From positions 124,001 through 188,000 of the forward strand of contig JAUIDI010000002.1 in NCBI GenBank assembly GCA_030428705.1: 64,000 nt of DNA. Reading direction: 5' to 3'. The position numbers and the translations under genes were made by a program. The DNA comes from Bacteroidia bacterium (GTDB lineage: Bacteria > Bacteroidota > Bacteroidia > Flavobacteriales > Flavobacteriaceae). The notes beneath the pieces are model-generated. The model was given only the letters and a program-made list of their open reading frames with translations. It ran no database searches and had not been told where the DNA came from. Of this stretch, positions 18,657 to 27,957 are shown in pieces; position 1 is the stretch's first letter; the number at the start of each line of letters is the position of its first letter.

Positions 18657-19850
18657 TTAACTCAAAACCTCTTTTACCTTATCGGCAGCTTCTTGAAATT
18701 GTACGGCCGAATGCACCGCGAGTCCTGAATTGTCGATAATTTCTTTTGCCAATTCCGCATTGGTACCCTGCAGCCTTACGATAATAGGTACCTTGATGGC
18801 GTCCCCCATATTCTTATAGGCATCTACAACGCCTTGAGCCACACGGTCACAACGAACGATTCCTCCGAAAATATTTATCAATATGGCTTTGACCGCGGGA
18901 TCTTTGAGTATAATTCGAAAAGCCTCCTCTACCCTTTTCGCATCGGCTGTACCTCCTACATCCAAAAAGTTTGCCGGTTCTCCGCCAGCCATCTTGATAA
19001 GATCCATCGTGGCCATGGCCAGACCCGCACCGTTGACCATACAACCTACATTTCCATCCAAATCAACATAGTTCAGGCCAACCGCCCTAGCTTCGACTTC
19101 AATGGGATTCTCTTCCCGCAAATCGCGCATTTCGGCATATTGTTTTCTTCTATACAGTGCATTGTCGTCAATGGAAACCTTGGCATCAACAGCCATGACC
19201 TTATCATCGGAAGTCTTCAGCACGGGATTGATCTCAAACAAACTCGCATCACTTTCAACGTACGCCTTATATAAGGACATGACAAATCTTGTCATTTCCT
19301 TAAAAGCCGTTCCTGAAAGACCAAGGTTAAAAGCAACTTTTCGCGCCTGAAAAGGAAGCAAGCCCGTAGCCGGATCGATTTCTTCCGTAAATATCAGGTG
19401 CGGGGTTTTTTCGGCAACTTCCTCAATGTTCATTCCCCCTTCGGTAGAATACATGATCATATTGCGACCCGTACCCCTGTTCAACAATACCGACATGTAG
19501 AATTCACTTGTCTCGCTATCGCCTGGGTAATAAACGTCCTCGGCGATCAAAACCTGATGGACCTTTTTTCCCTCGGCAGAGGTCTGCGGGGTAATCAATC
19601 GCATTCCAATGATCTCTCCCGCCAATTCTTCAACTTCTTTCAGGTTTTTGGCCAGTTTGACACCGCCACCTTTACCACGTCCACCTGCATGTACTTGTGC
19701 TTTTATTACATGCCAGCCTGTTGCTGTTTCTACGGTCAACTGTTTTGCGGCCTCAACGGCCTCCTTGGCATTATGGGCTACGATACCTCGCTGTATGCGC
19801 ACTCCAAAACTTGCCAAAATTTCCTTTCCCTGATACTCGTGAAGATTCAT
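18657..19850 (-). CDS. sucC: Succinyl-CoA ligase (ADP-forming), beta subunit
   Basis: The 397-residue beta subunit of the TCA-cycle enzyme that makes succinate and ATP from succinyl-CoA. The N-terminal ATP-grasp domain starts NLHEYQGKEILASFGV and contains the glycine-rich HAGGRGKGGGVKLA (about residues 51-64). Conserved later motifs are LFEINPVL (about 205) and LDVGGTADAKRV with FGGIVRCDRVAQG (about 320). Length is standard. The alpha subunit gene sucD is not adjacent, which is common in Bacteroidota. A -7 box lies at 19878-19885 and a terminator directly downstream, so it is probably monocistronic. Confidence 0.96.
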   Translation of the reverse strand: MNLHEYQGKEILASFGVRIQRGIVAHNAKEAVEAAKQLTVETATGWHVIKAQVHAGGRGKGGGVKLAKNLKEVEELAGEIIGMRLITPQTSAEGKKVHQVLIAEDVYYPGDSETSEFYMSVLLNRGTGRNMIMYSTEGGMNIEEVAEKTPHLIFTEEIDPATGLLPFQARKVAFNLGLSGTAFKEMTRFVMSLYKAYVESDASLFEINPVLKTSDDKVMAVDAKVSIDDNALYRRKQYAEMRDLREENPIEVEARAVGLNYVDLDGNVGCMVNGAGLAMATMDLIKMAGGEPANFLDVGGTADAKRVEEAFRIILKDPAVKAILINIFGGIVRCDRVAQGVVDAYKNMGDAIKVPIIVRLQGTNAELAKEIIDNSGLAVHSAVQFQEAADKVKEVLS

Positions 19851-19877
19851 ATATAATTAGGTGTCTTTGGTTCGGTG

Positions 19878-19885
19878 CAAAAATA
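19878..19885 (-). promoter_or_regulatory. sucC -7 box TATTTTTG
   Basis: On the minus strand TATTTTTG matches TAnnTTTG and ends 28 bases before the sucC ATG. A TTTG lies close upstream but too near to serve as the -33 element. Confidence 0.55.
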
Positions 19886-19940
19886 GCAAACCAAACGCAT
19901 TTACGCTAAAATAAAAAATGTTGATGTGAATGGTCGCTGA

Positions 19941-20576
19941 CTACTTGATTCCCTTAAAGTCCAAAGGATCGAAATTTCTAAAATCGCCATTGAGTTCGAT
20001 GGTCTTTTTGGTTCGCTGTACTTCTTTCAGTACGGAAATCGTTCCTATCAAATGTGCCTTTAGAAAAGCAAGACGTTCACTTTCCCTGGAAAATTGTAGG
20101 AGCTGGAATTCTTGCTCATACGACAATCCCATTTTATGTGCCAAAATATAACTGTGGAATTTTTCGGGAGGTATCGGGGTAAAGGGCACTTCCATGAGTT
20201 CATACAGTTCCTCTATCAAATCCAATACCTCAACCGTTGCGGAAGCTTCGGCATCATTGAACGAATCAAGAAATTGAACGACTCCCCCGGCATAGGGCTT
20301 TCCGGGCATTTCATTTTCAAAGGTCAGGATTTTAAAGACCTGTCTGGCGACGCAGACGACATCCATCTCGCCGTTCTCATAAGTAGTGACTACTTCTACC
20401 AGTTGAACCTCGGTACCGTAGGCCACATTTCCATAGATATAGACCGGAATACCAAAGGTTATGGCTTCCTCCCTACAGTCGATGATCAATTGTTTGTAGC
20501 GTTCTTCGAAGATATGCAGCGGTACCGTTTCCCCCGGAAAAAATACTGATTGCAATGGAAAAAAAGGTAGCTTCAT
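19941..20576 (-). CDS. LON peptidase substrate-binding (N-terminal) domain protein
   Basis: A 211-residue stand-alone Lon-N domain (PF02190). It begins LPFFPLQSVFFPGETVPLHIFE, here recognisable from the FPL-x-x-VFFPGE and PLHIFEERY motifs. ATPase and protease domains are absent, so it cannot be a Lon protease by itself; related proteins are thought to bind protein substrates, but function is not settled. No signal peptide. It sits 90 bases upstream of sucC on the same strand and is divergent from lysA. Confidence 0.88.
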   Translation of the reverse strand: MKLPFFPLQSVFFPGETVPLHIFEERYKQLIIDCREEAITFGIPVYIYGNVAYGTEVQLVEVVTTYENGEMDVVCVARQVFKILTFENEMPGKPYAGGVVQFLDSFNDAEASATVEVLDLIEELYELMEVPFTPIPPEKFHSYILAHKMGLSYEQEFQLLQFSRESERLAFLKAHLIGTISVLKEVQRTKKTIELNGDFRNFDPLDFKGIK

Positions 20577-20648
20577 AGACGCTCATCATTTGTTTTTAAA
20601 TGTACAATTACAATGGCATAAGGACAAATGATATATTTATTTTTTAAA

Positions 20649-20664
20649 TGTTATATTTATAACA
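20649..20664 (+). promoter_or_regulatory. 16-base palindrome upstream of lysA
   Basis: TGTTATATTTATAACA has seven perfect pairs around a TT centre. It lies about 85 bases before the lysA ATG in the AT-rich divergent spacer, where an operator would be expected. No regulator is assigned. Confidence 0.3.
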
Positions 20665-20747
20665 AAATGTTGTATTAATCATGTATCCGCTTAAAATTCT
20701 TGTACGGGAAGCCTAAGTACGTTAGCTTTACCAAAAATGATAGCAAA

Positions 20748-21989
20748 ATGAGAAATGCTGACCTGCTAAAAATTGCAAAATCTTATGGCGATCCGGTATA
20801 TGTCTATGATGCCGAAAAAATAATCAGTCAATTCAAAAGGCTCACCAATGCGTTCAAAGGGGTCAAAAAACTGAAATTGAACTATGCCGCGAAGGCCCTG
20901 TCAAATATCACGATCCTTCGGCTGATGAACAGTTTGGGAAGTGGTCTTGATACCGTATCCATTCAAGAAGTGGAATTGGGTCTCATGGCCGGGTTCAAGC
21001 CCGAAGATATCATTTTCACCCCGAACGGGGTTTCTTTGGAGGAAATCGAAAGGGCTTCGGCCCTCGGTGTTCGTATCAATATAGACAACCTTTCCATTCT
21101 TGAGCAGTTCGGTAGCAAGCACCCTAAAATACCTGTGTGCATTCGTATCAATCCGCATGTGATGGCCGGTGGCAACTCCAATATTTCGGTAGGCCATATC
21201 GATTCGAAATTCGGTATCAGCATACATCAGATTCCGCATTTATTGCGAATAGTCGAACTCACCAAAATGAACATCAACGGTATCCACATGCATACCGGAA
21301 GCGATATTCTCGACATCGACGTTTTTCTATACGCCTCCGAAATCCTTTTCGAAACGGCCAAAAATTTCAAGAACCTTGATTTTATCGATTTCGGAAGTGG
21401 TTTTAAAGTACCTTATAAAGATGGGGATATCGAGACCAATGTGGAGGAGCTTGGCAAAAAACTGGGCAAGCGCTTCAATGACTTCTGCTCGGAATACGGC
21501 AAGGAACTGACCTTGGCCTTTGAACCCGGTAAATTTTTGGTAAGCGAGGCCGGTTATTTTTTAGCGAAGGTGAATGTGGTGAAACAAACGACCTCTACGG
21601 TTTTCGCGAGTATCGATTCCGGTTTTAACCATTTGATACGTCCTATGTTATATGGTGCCACCCATAGTATCAGCAATATTTCGAACCCTGACGGCCGGGA
21701 ACGCTACTATTCGGTGGTCGGCTATATCTGCGAGACCGATACTTTTGGCAACAATCGTAGGATCAATGAAATTGCCGAGGGCGATATTCTTTGTTTTAGA
21801 AATGCCGGTGCCTATTGTTTTACCATGGCGAGCAATTATAACTCAAGATACAGACCGCCTGAAGTTCTTTGGTATGAAGGCCGGGCCGTTCTGATCCGTG
21901 AGCGCGAAACATTTGAAGACCTTGTACGAAACCAAGTGGATGTCAAGGATCTCTTTGCCCCCAAAAAGGAAAAAGCCTTGGTGAAATAA
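20748..21989 (+). CDS. lysA: Diaminopimelate decarboxylase
   Basis: A PLP enzyme of fold type III that converts meso-diaminopimelate to lysine. The ATG at 20748 is chosen because family similarity begins there; the frame runs back to a TTG at 20700. The product is 413 residues. Visible motifs are NYAAKAL with the PLP lysine (about residue 46), HMHTGSD (about 184), FEPGKFL (about 262; usually EPGR) and the CETDTFG loop (about 330) corresponding to the CES-x-D motif that reaches the partner active site. It appears monocistronic, with a palindrome upstream. Confidence 0.94.
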   Translation: MRNADLLKIAKSYGDPVYVYDAEKIISQFKRLTNAFKGVKKLKLNYAAKALSNITILRLMNSLGSGLDTVSIQEVELGLMAGFKPEDIIFTPNGVSLEEIERASALGVRINIDNLSILEQFGSKHPKIPVCIRINPHVMAGGNSNISVGHIDSKFGISIHQIPHLLRIVELTKMNINGIHMHTGSDILDIDVFLYASEILFETAKNFKNLDFIDFGSGFKVPYKDGDIETNVEELGKKLGKRFNDFCSEYGKELTLAFEPGKFLVSEAGYFLAKVNVVKQTTSTVFASIDSGFNHLIRPMLYGATHSISNISNPDGRERYYSVVGYICETDTFGNNRRINEIAEGDILCFRNAGAYCFTMASNYNSRYRPPEVLWYEGRAVLIRERETFEDLVRNQVDVKDLFAPKKEKALVK

Positions 21990-22006
21990 ACCTCGGGTAT
22001 TTTCGT

Positions 22007-22014
22007 TAGTTTTG
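22007..22014 (+). promoter_or_regulatory. -7 box TAGTTTTG before the thioredoxin-fold gene
   Basis: TAGTTTTG fits TAnnTTTG and ends 38 bases before the ATG at 22053. No -33 element at the expected distance is clear. Confidence 0.4.
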
Positions 22015-22052
22015 GTATAGAATTTGGACTAATAGGCCAAAATGCATAATCC

Positions 22053-22583
22053 ATGAAAATATTCGCCCCATTACAGGTCAAAATTGCGCTCTTCTTGTTT
22101 GTAGCACTTTTGGCCGTTGATTCAAGTGCCCAAGAAGTGAAGTGGCTCTCATGGAACGAAGCGGCCGAGTTGGCGGCGACCGAAAAAAATCCGAAGAAAA
22201 TTTTTATCGACATCTATACCGATTGGTGCGGATGGTGTAAAAAAATGGACAAGGACACTTTTCAAAATGCCGAAGTCGCAGCCTATATGGCCGAAAATTT
22301 CTATATGGTAAAACTTGACGGCGAGGGCAAGGAAGACATCGAATTCAAGGGTAAGGTCTTTAAGTTCGTACCCTCGGGCAGAAAAGGTTATCACGAATTC
22401 GCCGCGGCATTGATGCAAGGGAGACTTAGTTACCCGACTACCGTGTTCTTGGATGAGAAGTTGAATATGCTTTCCCCTGTACCGGGCTATCAAAAACCAA
22501 AGCCTTTCTTGAACATTGCCAAGTATTTTGGTGATGACATCTATAAGGATAAGGATTGGAAAACCTACGCCGAAGGAAAGTAA
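22053..22583 (+). CDS. Periplasmic thioredoxin-fold protein (DUF255-like)
   Basis: A 176-residue secreted protein with signal peptide ending VDSSAQ. The thioredoxin-like active site is DWCGWCKKMDKDTF (about residues 56-69), followed by the acidic KLDGEGKED region and the cis-Pro region in LSYPTTVFLDE (about 129-139). Such proteins reduce or isomerise disulfides in the periplasm. Its closest types are the thioredoxin/DUF255 proteins widespread in Flavobacteria. It follows lysA after 63 bases with its own -7 box. Confidence 0.88.
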   Translation: MKIFAPLQVKIALFLFVALLAVDSSAQEVKWLSWNEAAELAATEKNPKKIFIDIYTDWCGWCKKMDKDTFQNAEVAAYMAENFYMVKLDGEGKEDIEFKGKVFKFVPSGRKGYHEFAAALMQGRLSYPTTVFLDEKLNMLSPVPGYQKPKPFLNIAKYFGDDIYKDKDWKTYAEGK

Positions 22584-22717
22584 GGTTTCCACGCTATCGA
22601 CAATAGCATTGGGTCGTTATAAACTCGCTTACCTTATTTAGCTTGTATTCCGTTATCGCATTAATTACCTTTCAGGAGTAATTGCAAGTATGATCCGTAC
22701 TTTTTATCCCTGAGACA

Positions 22718-25300
22718 TTGAAGCTGTACAATTGTATTTTCGTATTAATTTTTGCGCTTTCCTGTAAAAACAATCCACCGTTCGAAGAAACCCTGTTGAA
22801 AGATGGCGTGCCCCTTGCCTTGGCGGAATACCGCCACGGGCAGGTATCGAATGTTGAATACGGATTGTCTTTCACGATTCCTAAGGAGAAAGAAGATCCT
22901 ATCAATGCAAAATTGATTTTGACCCTGCATATTTCCGAATCCGATGCGCCCCTTTATTTGGATTTCAAGGAAGACGCCGACCACCTAAAATCCGTAATGG
23001 TCAATGGTAAATCGGAAGAAATCGACCACCGGAACGAACATTTGGTCATCGGCCCACAAAATCTTAAATCGGGTTCCAATCAAATCGAAATCGAATTTGT
23101 TATGGGCGAACTCTCGCTCAACCGCAATGAAGAATATCTATATACACTTTTGGTACCGGACCGTGCACGTACGTTGTTCCCCTGTTTCGACCAACCGAAT
23201 ATCAAGGCCAAATATACCTTGACCATTACCGCTCCGAACGATTGGCAGGTACGCTGTGGTGCTCCGGAAAAAAATGCCTTGCAAAAAGAGGGTTTTACCG
23301 TACATGAATTCGGCCAGACCGAAAATATCAGCACCTATCTTTTTTCGTTCGTAGCGGGAAAATTTCAATCCGCCTCGGAAAATCCCGAAGGTTTTGATAT
23401 GACACTTTTATACCGTGAGAACGATACGGCAAAGATTTCTCGGAGCTTGCCCGTTATTTTTGATTCGCATTACCGATCGGTCAAATTTCTTGAAGACTAT
23501 ACGGCGTACGGCTTTCCGTTTCAAAAACTGGATTATGCCGCCATTCCCGGATTTCAATATGGCGGTATGGAGCATGTCGGAGCCATACAATATCGTGAAA
23601 GTGCCTTATTTTTGGATGAAAGTGCCACTGAAAACCGAAGGCTTTCAAGGGCCAAGTTGATTGCACACGAAACGGCGCACATGTGGTTCGGCGATCTGGT
23701 TACCATGGATTGGTTCAATGATGTTTGGATGAAAGAGGTCTTTGCCAATTTTATGGCCGATAAGATCGTGAATCCGGCTTTCCCTGAAATCGATCATAAT
23801 CTGGCTTTTATGGTCACCCATTATCCGCGGGCCTATGGCGAGGACCGCACCTTGGGTACCAACCCGATTCGGCAGCCTCTTGATAACCTGAACGATGCGG
23901 GATCGCTCTATGGCAGTATCATCTACAACAAGGCGCCCATTATGATGCGCCAGTTGGAAACGGTTATGGGCAAACCGGCCTTTCAAAAAGGCATTCAAAA
24001 CTATATTAAGAACTATGCCTATGAGAATGCCGTATGGAACGACCTTGTCGAAATTCTAGACCAAGAAACGGATACCGACCTCAAAACATGGAGCAAAATC
24101 TGGGTCGATAGCTCCAGCCGCCCTATTTTCGACCAAACCGTTTCGTATGCCGACGACGGGACCATCACGAAATTCGAACTGGACCAAAGCGCCGAGGATG
24201 GTAGTGATGGCATTTGGCCCCAGACCTTTGATATTGCCCTGACGTATCCCGATACGGTCATTTCGTTGACCGCGAATATCATTGAAAGGAAAACCAACCT
24301 CGATCAAGCAAAAGGATTAAAGAAACCGAATTCCATCGTATACAATTCAAACGGACTCGGATATGGGGTCTTTCCCGTGGATGTATCGAGTCTGGACAAC
24401 ATTCCTGACCTGGAAGATCCTGTGGCAAGGGGTTATGCCTATATCAATAGCTACGAAAACACCTTAAACGGAAATATTCCGGTCGAGGCTGCTTTCGAAC
24501 TGTTCCGTAAAGGGATTGCCACCGAACACAATGAACTGCTTATCAACCTCATTAGCGGATATCTGGGTTCCATGTATTGGAACTATCTGACGGAAGCCCA
24601 ACGCGAACGGTACCAACAACCCCTGGAAAATCAATTGCTTCAACAATTGCAATCAGAACTTCCACCGAACATAAAGAAGACGCTGTTCGGTCGTTTCCGT
24701 TCCATTGCCTATTCGGATTCGGGAAAAAATACGTTGTACTCCATTTGGAACAAAACCAAGGTAATTCATGACCTCAAGCTCAACCAAGACGATTATACGG
24801 CCATGGCCATGGACCTGGCACTTTATGGGCACCCCGAACAACGTAAAATTCTCGAAAAAGCTAAAAGCGAGCTGACCAATCCTGATAAACTGGAGCGTTT
24901 CGAATTTCTATTGCCCGTACTGTCAAACGATGTGGCCGAGAGGGATGCTTTTTTTGAATCGTTGAAAGCCGAAGAAAACCGCGCCAAGGAAAGTTGGACA
25001 TTGACCGCCCTTAACTATTTGAACCACCCGTTGCGCCAACAGGGAAGCATAAAATACCTCAAACCAAGTCTGGCGCTTTTGGATGAAATTCAAAAGACGG
25101 GCGATATCTTTTTCCCAAAAGGGTGGTTGAACAATACCATCGGAGCCTATACTTCTGCCAAGGCCAATACGATACTGGAAGATTTTATTGCTGAAAACCC
25201 TGATCTGAACCCTGCGTTGTTAAAAAAACTGTTGCAGGCCTCCGATGATCTAAGAAGAGTGCAATTGTTGGGTAAAAAAGTAGATAGGGGAAATGACTAG
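22718..25300 (+). CDS. M1 family aminopeptidase lipoprotein
   Basis: An 860-residue zinc aminopeptidase of the M1 (gluzincin) family. The start is TTG at 22718, which opens a lipoprotein signal peptide with lipobox FALSC, placing the enzyme on a membrane in the periplasm or outside. The exopeptidase motif is YGGMEHVGA (usually GAMEN), and the zinc site HETAHMWFGDLVTMDWFNDV (HExxH with Glu 18 residues on, in WMKEVFANF) is complete. The C-terminal half is helical, as in ERAP-like M1 enzymes. No ATG gives a better N-terminus. Role: trimming of environmental peptides (inference). Confidence 0.92.
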   Translation: MKLYNCIFVLIFALSCKNNPPFEETLLKDGVPLALAEYRHGQVSNVEYGLSFTIPKEKEDPINAKLILTLHISESDAPLYLDFKEDADHLKSVMVNGKSEEIDHRNEHLVIGPQNLKSGSNQIEIEFVMGELSLNRNEEYLYTLLVPDRARTLFPCFDQPNIKAKYTLTITAPNDWQVRCGAPEKNALQKEGFTVHEFGQTENISTYLFSFVAGKFQSASENPEGFDMTLLYRENDTAKISRSLPVIFDSHYRSVKFLEDYTAYGFPFQKLDYAAIPGFQYGGMEHVGAIQYRESALFLDESATENRRLSRAKLIAHETAHMWFGDLVTMDWFNDVWMKEVFANFMADKIVNPAFPEIDHNLAFMVTHYPRAYGEDRTLGTNPIRQPLDNLNDAGSLYGSIIYNKAPIMMRQLETVMGKPAFQKGIQNYIKNYAYENAVWNDLVEILDQETDTDLKTWSKIWVDSSSRPIFDQTVSYADDGTITKFELDQSAEDGSDGIWPQTFDIALTYPDTVISLTANIIERKTNLDQAKGLKKPNSIVYNSNGLGYGVFPVDVSSLDNIPDLEDPVARGYAYINSYENTLNGNIPVEAAFELFRKGIATEHNELLINLISGYLGSMYWNYLTEAQRERYQQPLENQLLQQLQSELPPNIKKTLFGRFRSIAYSDSGKNTLYSIWNKTKVIHDLKLNQDDYTAMAMDLALYGHPEQRKILEKAKSELTNPDKLERFEFLLPVLSNDVAERDAFFESLKAEENRAKESWTLTALNYLNHPLRQQGSIKYLKPSLALLDEIQKTGDIFFPKGWLNNTIGAYTSAKANTILEDFIAENPDLNPALLKKLLQASDDLRRVQLLGKKVDRGND

Positions 25301-25600
25301 CGGTCTCCTCAAGAATTGAAAGAATTTATAGCCTTTAGTCAGGACGGGGTATTGTGATGCTAACGACCAAGTATAGGCGTACTGCGGAATTAGAAGCACT
25401 TCCTTTTCGGTTTGCCGATATAGTTTGTAATATTCAATGCGTGTAGATTTTAGAAGATACGTACACATTACGCATATACAATGTTGTGCAGTCATACTTT
25501 TAAGGGATTTCTTTGAGCTTTGTTTTCGTCTTAACAGTTCTCTTCTTGTTCTTTTGTGGATTTACAAAGATTATGCAATAAATAACCGTTTTTAACCCTG
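25301..25600. other. 300-base spacer at the left edge of the accessory region
   Basis: No convincing gene, hairpin or RNA is seen. It separates the core M1 peptidase gene from the GC-rich methyltransferase. Confidence 0.6.
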
Positions 25601-26389
25601 TTATGCGATAACTGTCCGAGCCCTGGCTAAGAAAAGAGTATTGCTCAGACCATAAAAGTCCGGTAACCGCATCAGGCCTTGAAGCCGCTCGAACTCCTCC
25701 TCCGACAGCGTGCCACTACTTACCACGAAATCTCTTAAACGCAAAAAAGTCTTCTGGTACAGCGCCGCTAACGGATGTCCAGCATCCCATTCGAACACAA
25801 TGCCTTCAACGCAAACGTCCTTCAATTCTAAGGATCGCAGAATAGCGCCGATACGTCGTCCATAGTAGGGATCAAAGCCTGTGACTCGCGCCGCTTCGAT
25901 CACCGATGCAAATGTCTTGTCGAAAAAAGCGATTTCCCGCTCCGGCGCTTGAACAGCCCGCACTGACGAAAAGTCCGTGACAATCGGAATCAGCCAACCA
26001 CCGGGCCGAAGCGCTGCAACCAGCCGACGTAAAATAGCATCGCGTTGCGGTAGGTGAGCGAGGACGGCTCGGATATGGATAAGATCAAACGCTGATTCCT
26101 CTAAAGGGTCTTTTGTAATATCATGGGTCTGGACCTGGAGATTATCGGCATTAATAGCCTCTAAGAACTTCGTCTCTACATCAGTTGCTACAACTTCTCC
26201 TTTGGGGCCAACTAACCCACAGAGCCATTCAGCTATTGACCCACCACCGCCGCCGACCTCAAGGCAACGCCAGCCGGGCTGAGGATTTGTATCCAGTATG
26301 GCTCGCTTGCTCCACGGGTCGAAGGCTGATTCAAGAGCCGCGAGTCGAGCCCGTTCTTGGTGCCATTGATGGTCAAATTGGTAGGACAT
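25601..26389 (-). CDS. Class I SAM-dependent methyltransferase, probably acquired
   Basis: A 262-residue cytoplasmic methyltransferase. Motif I is CLEVGGGGGSIAEWL (about residues 43-57), motif II ends in VVATDVE, the motif III region is THDITKDP and the post-motif AALRPGGWLI is clear (about 127). The substrate is unknown. Base composition is unusual: 39 of 60 bases are G or C at 26221-26280 and 34 of 60 at 25921-25980, against 26 of 60 in the neighbouring hydrolase at 27301-27360. Arg codons are mostly CGN. These facts suggest horizontal transfer from a GC-richer donor. Confidence 0.85.
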   Translation of the reverse strand: MSYQFDHQWHQERARLAALESAFDPWSKRAILDTNPQPGWRCLEVGGGGGSIAEWLCGLVGPKGEVVATDVETKFLEAINADNLQVQTHDITKDPLEESAFDLIHIRAVLAHLPQRDAILRRLVAALRPGGWLIPIVTDFSSVRAVQAPEREIAFFDKTFASVIEAARVTGFDPYYGRRIGAILRSLELKDVCVEGIVFEWDAGHPLAALYQKTFLRLRDFVVSSGTLSEEEFERLQGLMRLPDFYGLSNTLFLARARTVIA

Positions 26390-26693
26390 GCTCTATTTCT
26401 TCAAATCTAACCTGCCACATTATCTAATTCAATGTTCGTACGGTCAGTTTTTCTTTTTAATCTTCAAAGAGGTTTGTTTTTTGTCGCCCGATTACAATTT
26501 ACCAAAATTAGTTATTATTAAAGCTAAGTTGGCAACTTTTTCATTTCTATGTTTTTAACTCCAATTTCGAACAGTTATCATTTCAAATGACGGACGACGG
26601 TCAAGGATATGGTTTCGTTGCGTGAAAATCTGTGAAGACTTTCCGAGAGATGAGCTCAACCAATGAACTATATCCGCTATTAGCAACCGCTCT
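26390..26693. other. 304-base spacer between accessory genes
   Basis: No reading frame with a plausible start. On the minus strand the right part reads CGGATATAGTTCATTGG followed by mixed low-copy sequence; I recall similar phrases from spacers in other Bacteroidota genomes, but cannot confirm this here. It may be a cassette boundary. Confidence 0.4.
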
Positions 26694-27068
26694 TTAATAT
26701 TTCCATTTTGCTCCCCTTTCTTCGACATCCTTTTTTCTGTATTCGGCAATTTTTCGGATCAGATTTTCAGGCAGGGGTCGGTCATATTGAAATTGAACGG
26801 AGTCTTGTTTGGTCGTATAGGTGCCAAGCTCTTTTTCAAAGGGCTGCATCGCGGGTCCGGTCGGGATAAAACTCAAATGGGATTTATGCGCGGAATATGC
26901 AAAAAGTATCATTTCGGATTCGAAAACCGGTTTTCCCCATTTTAATCCCTCCTTTGCTTCTGGGACAACACTTTTTAAGATCGCACGCAATTCTTCTATT
27001 TTCGATTGGGCAATTTCAGGCAATTGCTCAATATATGCTTCTACGCTGGTAGGTTTCTTTTTTTCCAT
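26694..27068 (-). CDS. DUF1801 domain protein (YdhG-like)
   Basis: A 124-residue protein with the DUF1801 fold. Typical features are VEAYIEQLPE at the start, LRAILKSVVPEAKEGLKWGKP (conserved WGKP-type turn at about 45) and LSFIPTGPAMQPFEKEL. Family members have been linked to intracellular iron or stress, but no firm function is known. It is one of three DUF1801-related genes in the window (others at 31563 and 50837). It is upstream of the alpha/beta hydrolase gene on the same strand, 54 bases away, with a GC-rich inverted repeat between them. Confidence 0.87.
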   Translation of the reverse strand: MEKKKPTSVEAYIEQLPEIAQSKIEELRAILKSVVPEAKEGLKWGKPVFESEMILFAYSAHKSHLSFIPTGPAMQPFEKELGTYTTKQDSVQFQYDRPLPENLIRKIAEYRKKDVEERGAKWKY

Positions 27069-27122
27069 TTTACGTTTTTTTGGCTTTCACCGACCCTCCT
27101 CCCCATCAACAGGGGTTTTGTT

Positions 27123-27896
27123 CTACGGCAATTTTATTTTTTTATTGATATCGGTGTATAGTTGCTTTGCATTCTCGACCATGTGCCAATGACCGATTCC
27201 TGCATACAATTGATTCGGAATTTTATTTTCCTCGATGAAGCTTTGGGTTTCTTTTGGAGTATCGACATCGCCCCATATATAAACCTTTTTACAATTTAAT
27301 TCTTTGAATTCAATTCCACAGCTACCCTCCTTGATATATTCTTGGCTGGTAAAGCTCCAGTTTTTCATTCCTTCCGGTTCTGCAAGCCTCAAACTGCAAT
27401 AATATCTTTTATAGCGTTCTTCGAATTTGGCGAGCTCAAATACTTCCTCGTCAAATTTCGTTACAAACTCCTCGGTTGAATTAAATTTTAACGGCTTGCC
27501 CGAAAAGTAGCTATCCGCCTCGGTCAAATTGCCTTCAATATTGAAGTAATAGTTTATTTTTTCTTTCAGGTTTTGACAAACCCAAGTTCCGATTAACGCT
27601 CCCAAGGAGTGGGCCACTAAATTTACCTTGCCCTGATTTGCTATTTCTTCCTCAATAATGTTTGATACCAAGGTGGCCTGCTGCTTAATTGAAAGAAAAT
27701 CCGGATTTATTGGACTAACACCAAAACCCGGTAAATCAATTACATAAATGTTGAAATCTTCGTTAAGTGGTGATTCAAAGACTTCTTTATAGGCCAAACC
27801 GGAATCCGCAAAGCCGTGAAGAAACCAAATCGATTGTCTTCCGCTTTTTATTTGATTGGTTCTGATAAATACTTTATGCCGAATCTGAATGGTCAT
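27123..27896 (-). CDS. Alpha/beta hydrolase
   Basis: A 257-residue cytoplasmic hydrolase. The early WFLHGFADSG holds the oxyanion-hole HG (about residue 27), the nucleophile elbow is AHSLGALIG (about residue 98), and the C-terminal catalytic His lies in YAGIGHWHMVE (about 240). The catalytic Asp candidate is in WGDVDTP. The substrate cannot be predicted. It belongs to the run of unrelated leftward genes. Confidence 0.88.
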   Translation of the reverse strand: MTIQIRHKVFIRTNQIKSGRQSIWFLHGFADSGLAYKEVFESPLNEDFNIYVIDLPGFGVSPINPDFLSIKQQATLVSNIIEEEIANQGKVNLVAHSLGALIGTWVCQNLKEKINYYFNIEGNLTEADSYFSGKPLKFNSTEEFVTKFDEEVFELAKFEERYKRYYCSLRLAEPEGMKNWSFTSQEYIKEGSCGIEFKELNCKKVYIWGDVDTPKETQSFIEENKIPNQLYAGIGHWHMVENAKQLYTDINKKIKLP

Positions 27897-27957
27897 TTTT
27901 GTTTTTTCTTAACGGTGTGGAACGGTTTGATCGTAAGCAATAAAATCAAATAGGACA

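Noticed and set aside
18834-19274. Plus-strand frame opposite sucC
   Set aside because: Antisense shadow of a fully conserved enzyme; no homology pattern or promoter.
25250-25495. 81-codon minus-strand frame near the accessory border
   Set aside because: Overlaps the M1 peptidase end, lacks a promoter and a recognisable pattern.
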